Assembly: GCA_900542765.1 (NCBI GenBank)
Contig: UQOX01000003.1
Span: forward strand, 40,682 to 104,681
Origin: an uncultured Porphyromonadaceae bacterium
GTDB taxonomy: Bacteria > Bacteroidota > Bacteroidia > Bacteroidales > UBA11471
DNA length: 64,000 nt
Direction of reading: 5' to 3'
Of the stretch, positions 62,267 to 64,000 are shown one piece after another (the first letter of the stretch is position 1; the number at the start of each line of letters is the position of its first letter). A program made the translations under genes and the position numbers. The notes under the pieces were generated by a model, which saw only the letters and a list, made by a program, of their open reading frames with translations, was not told the DNA's origin and did not search any database.

Positions 62267-64000
62267 ATGAAAGTGTATCAATCCAACGAAATCAAAAACA
62301 TTGCCCTCTTGGGTAGCAAAGGTTCGGGAAAGACCACGCTCGCAGAAGCCATGCTCTACGAGTGTGGGGTTATAAAACGCAGAGGTTCTGTCGAAGCGCA
62401 GAACACGGTCACCGACTATTTCCCGGTAGAGAAAGAGTATGGATACTCGGTTTTCTCTACCGTTTTTTATGCCGAATTCCTGAATAAGAAACTCAACGTT
62501 ATCGACTGCCCGGGTGCCGACGACTTCATAGGTGGAGCTCTCACGGCCATGAACGTAACCGACACGGGCGTCATTGTCATCGACTCACAATATGGCGTGG
62601 AAGTAGGAACGCAAAACATCTTCCGCTACACCGAAGAGATGGGCAAGCCCGTCATCTTCGCCATGAACCAGCTCGACGGCGAAAAAGCCGATTACGACGC
62701 GGTCATCGAACAACTCAAAGAAGACTTCGGCAGCAAAGTGGTGCCGATTCAATACCCCATCGCTTGTGGCCCCGACTTCAACGCCATGATCGATGTGCTC
62801 CTGATGAAAATGTATAGCTGGGGCCCCGAAGGCGGAGTACCCACCATATCGGATATACCGGCCGACCAAAAAGAAAAAGCCCTCGAACTGCATAAACAAC
62901 TGGTCGAAGCCGCCGCAGAAAACGACGAGGCACTGATGGAAAAATTCTTCGACAAAGGCTCGCTCACCGAAGACGAGATGCGTGAAGGCATTCGCAAGGG
63001 ACTCATCACCCGCGACATCTTCCCGGTATTCTGCGTCAGCGCCCTGCGCGACATGGGCGTGCGCCGCATGATGGAGTTCCTCGGCAACGTGGTGCCCTTT
63101 GTGACCGACATGCCCAAACCCGTCTCGCACGACGGCACCGAAGTGGCCCCCGACGCCGACGGTCCCACCAGCCTCTACTTCTTCAAGACAACGGTCGAGC
63201 CCCACATCGGCGAGGTATCCTACTTCAAAGTCATGTCGGGCAAAGTACACGAAGGCGACGACCTGCAAAACATGAACCGCGGCAGCAAAGAGCGCATCGC
63301 CCAACTCAACTGCGTATGCGGACAGATACGCACCAAGGTCGATGAGCTCGTGGCCGGTGACATCGGCGCGACGGTGAAACTGAAAGATGTGCGCACCGGC
63401 AACACGCTGAACGAGAAAGGCTGCGAATACACGTTCGATCTGATGAAGTTCCCCAACTCGAAGATACAACGCGCCATCAAACCCGTGAACGAGGCCGACG
63501 CCGAAAAACTGAACGAAATCCTGGTGCGCATGCACGAAGAAGACCCGACATGGATTGTGGAACAGTCGAAAGAGCTGCGACAGACCATCGTCTCGGGACA
63601 AGGAGAGTTCCACCTGCGCACCCTCAAATGGCGCATCGAGAACAATGAGAAACTCATGGTCGAATTCCAGGAACCGCGCATTCCCTACCGCGAAACCATC
63701 ACCAAGGCCGCCCGTGCCGATTACCGCCACAAGAAACAATCGGGTGGTGCCGGACAATTCGGTGAAGTACACCTCATCATCGAGCCCTACTACGACGGCA
63801 TGCCGGCACCCGAAAGTTACAAATTCGGCAACCAGGAATTCAAGATGAACGTGCGCGACACGCAGACCATCGACCTCGACTGGGGAGGAAAACTGGTATT
63901 TGTCAACTGCATCGTGGGTGGTGCCATCGACGCACGCTTCCTGCCCGCCATTCTCAAAGGTCTCATGGACCGCATGGAGCAAGGCCCCCTCACCGGCTCG
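62267..64000 (+). CDS. EF-G2-like translation elongation factor, C-terminus beyond window edge
   Basis: 578 codons from the ATG at 62267 remain open at the window edge. The EF-G layout is G domain (about 1-265), domain II (about 295-380), and domains III to IV with the FGEVHLIIEPY and NEIL...IVSGQGEFHL segments. The GTPase motifs are altered: the P-loop is GSKGSGKT (16-23), the switch I RGIT is replaced by YGYS, the G3 box is DCPGA (80-84) with Ala for the catalytic His of DTPGH, and G4 is NQLD (134-137) in place of NKxD. This matches the Bacteroides EF-G2 type that works without normal GTP hydrolysis. Confidence 0.88.
   Translation, partial: MKVYQSNEIKNIALLGSKGSGKTTLAEAMLYECGVIKRRGSVEAQNTVTDYFPVEKEYGYSVFSTVFYAEFLNKKLNVIDCPGADDFIGGALTAMNVTDTGVIVIDSQYGVEVGTQNIFRYTEEMGKPVIFAMNQLDGEKADYDAVIEQLKEDFGSKVVPIQYPIACGPDFNAMIDVLLMKMYSWGPEGGVPTISDIPADQKEKALELHKQLVEAAAENDEALMEKFFDKGSLTEDEMREGIRKGLITRDIFPVFCVSALRDMGVRRMMEFLGNVVPFVTDMPKPVSHDGTEVAPDADGPTSLYFFKTTVEPHIGEVSYFKVMSGKVHEGDDLQNMNRGSKERIAQLNCVCGQIRTKVDELVAGDIGATVKLKDVRTGNTLNEKGCEYTFDLMKFPNSKIQRAIKPVNEADAEKLNEILVRMHEEDPTWIVEQSKELRQTIVSGQGEFHLRTLKWRIENNEKLMVEFQEPRIPYRETITKAARADYRHKKQSGGAGQFGEVHLIIEPYYDGMPAPESYKFGNQEFKMNVRDTQTIDLDWGGKLVFVNCIVGGAIDARFLPAILKGLMDRMEQGPLTGS

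Noticed and set aside
62072..62281. N-terminal extension of hemW
   Set aside because: The in-frame region contains AT-rich promoter-like sequence and is not HemW-like. The family start MAGLYLHIPF at 62071 is clear.
62585..63982. Minus-strand open frame of 465 codons within the EF-G2-like gene
   Set aside because: It is a shadow of the plus-strand elongation factor, which has clear domain structure through the same bases.

Overview
The window is a 64-kb stretch of chromosome from a member of the Bacteroidota, most likely order Bacteroidales (a gut anaerobe; Barnesiellaceae is a guess I cannot test). The evidence is an almost complete bat (aerotolerance) operon, a Rho factor with a long disordered insertion, an EF-G2-like factor, a CarboxypepD_reg-type TonB receptor, a DUF2007-UspA fusion, a PG0541-type RND accessory protein, and TAnnTTTG -7 promoter elements in front of many genes in place of sigma70 TATAAT boxes. 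Coding is dense and GC-rich except around 53.7-56.1 kb. I saw no rRNA, tRNA, CRISPR array, transposase or phage module.

Layout. 1-6.2 kb (minus): envelope operon of three LPP20-like secreted proteins, a six-repeat PEGA/beta-barrel protein and a lipoprotein cut by the window edge. 6.3-9.0 kb: sugar nucleotidyltransferase, ECF-type sigma factor plus a small protein, and ribulose-phosphate epimerase. 9.2-14.3 kb: ComEC-like protein convergent with a TonB-dependent receptor and a DnaQ-like exonuclease. 14.65-17.1 kb (plus): compact operon of nitroreductase, DUF2520 dehydrogenase, KDO-8-P phosphatase and Maf. 17.1-21.5 kb (minus): ATP-grasp-like protein translationally coupled to a duplicated macro-like protein, a universal stress protein, a small HTH protein and a PAP2 phosphatase. 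21.6-30.1 kb (minus): MoxR-DUF58-BatA-E operon. 30.3-35.8 kb (minus): HU-TM-LysM protein, HU paralogue, rho, tilS. 35.9-38.2 kb: pheS, nth, ybaK. 38.3-45 kb (minus): TetR-TolC-HlyD-RND-PG0541 efflux locus. 45.3-50.1 kb: malic enzyme, dihydroorotase, dolichol-phosphate-mannose-type glycosyltransferase. 50.4-53.7 kb: mfd. 53.9-57.7 kb: DNA glycosylase, AT-rich lipoprotein, thioredoxin-like lipoprotein. 57.9-64 kb: IMPACT protein, nadC, rlmH behind a duplicated promoter element, DUF2490 protein, hemW, and the first 578 codons of an EF-G2-like factor.

How it works together. Most genes are housekeeping (translation, DNA repair, LPS precursor, NAD and pyrimidine synthesis). Envelope biology dominates the rest: the LPP20/PEGA operon, the Bat complex, the RND pump and an apparent nucleoid-to-cell-wall tether. 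Two genes, rho with its disordered region and the EF-G2-like gene, belong to families linked in Bacteroides to survival under carbon starvation in the gut.

The least explained parts are the LPP20/PEGA operon, the macro-like/ATP-grasp pair, the HU-LysM membrane protein, and the 85-bp tandem duplication carrying a promoter upstream of rlmH.
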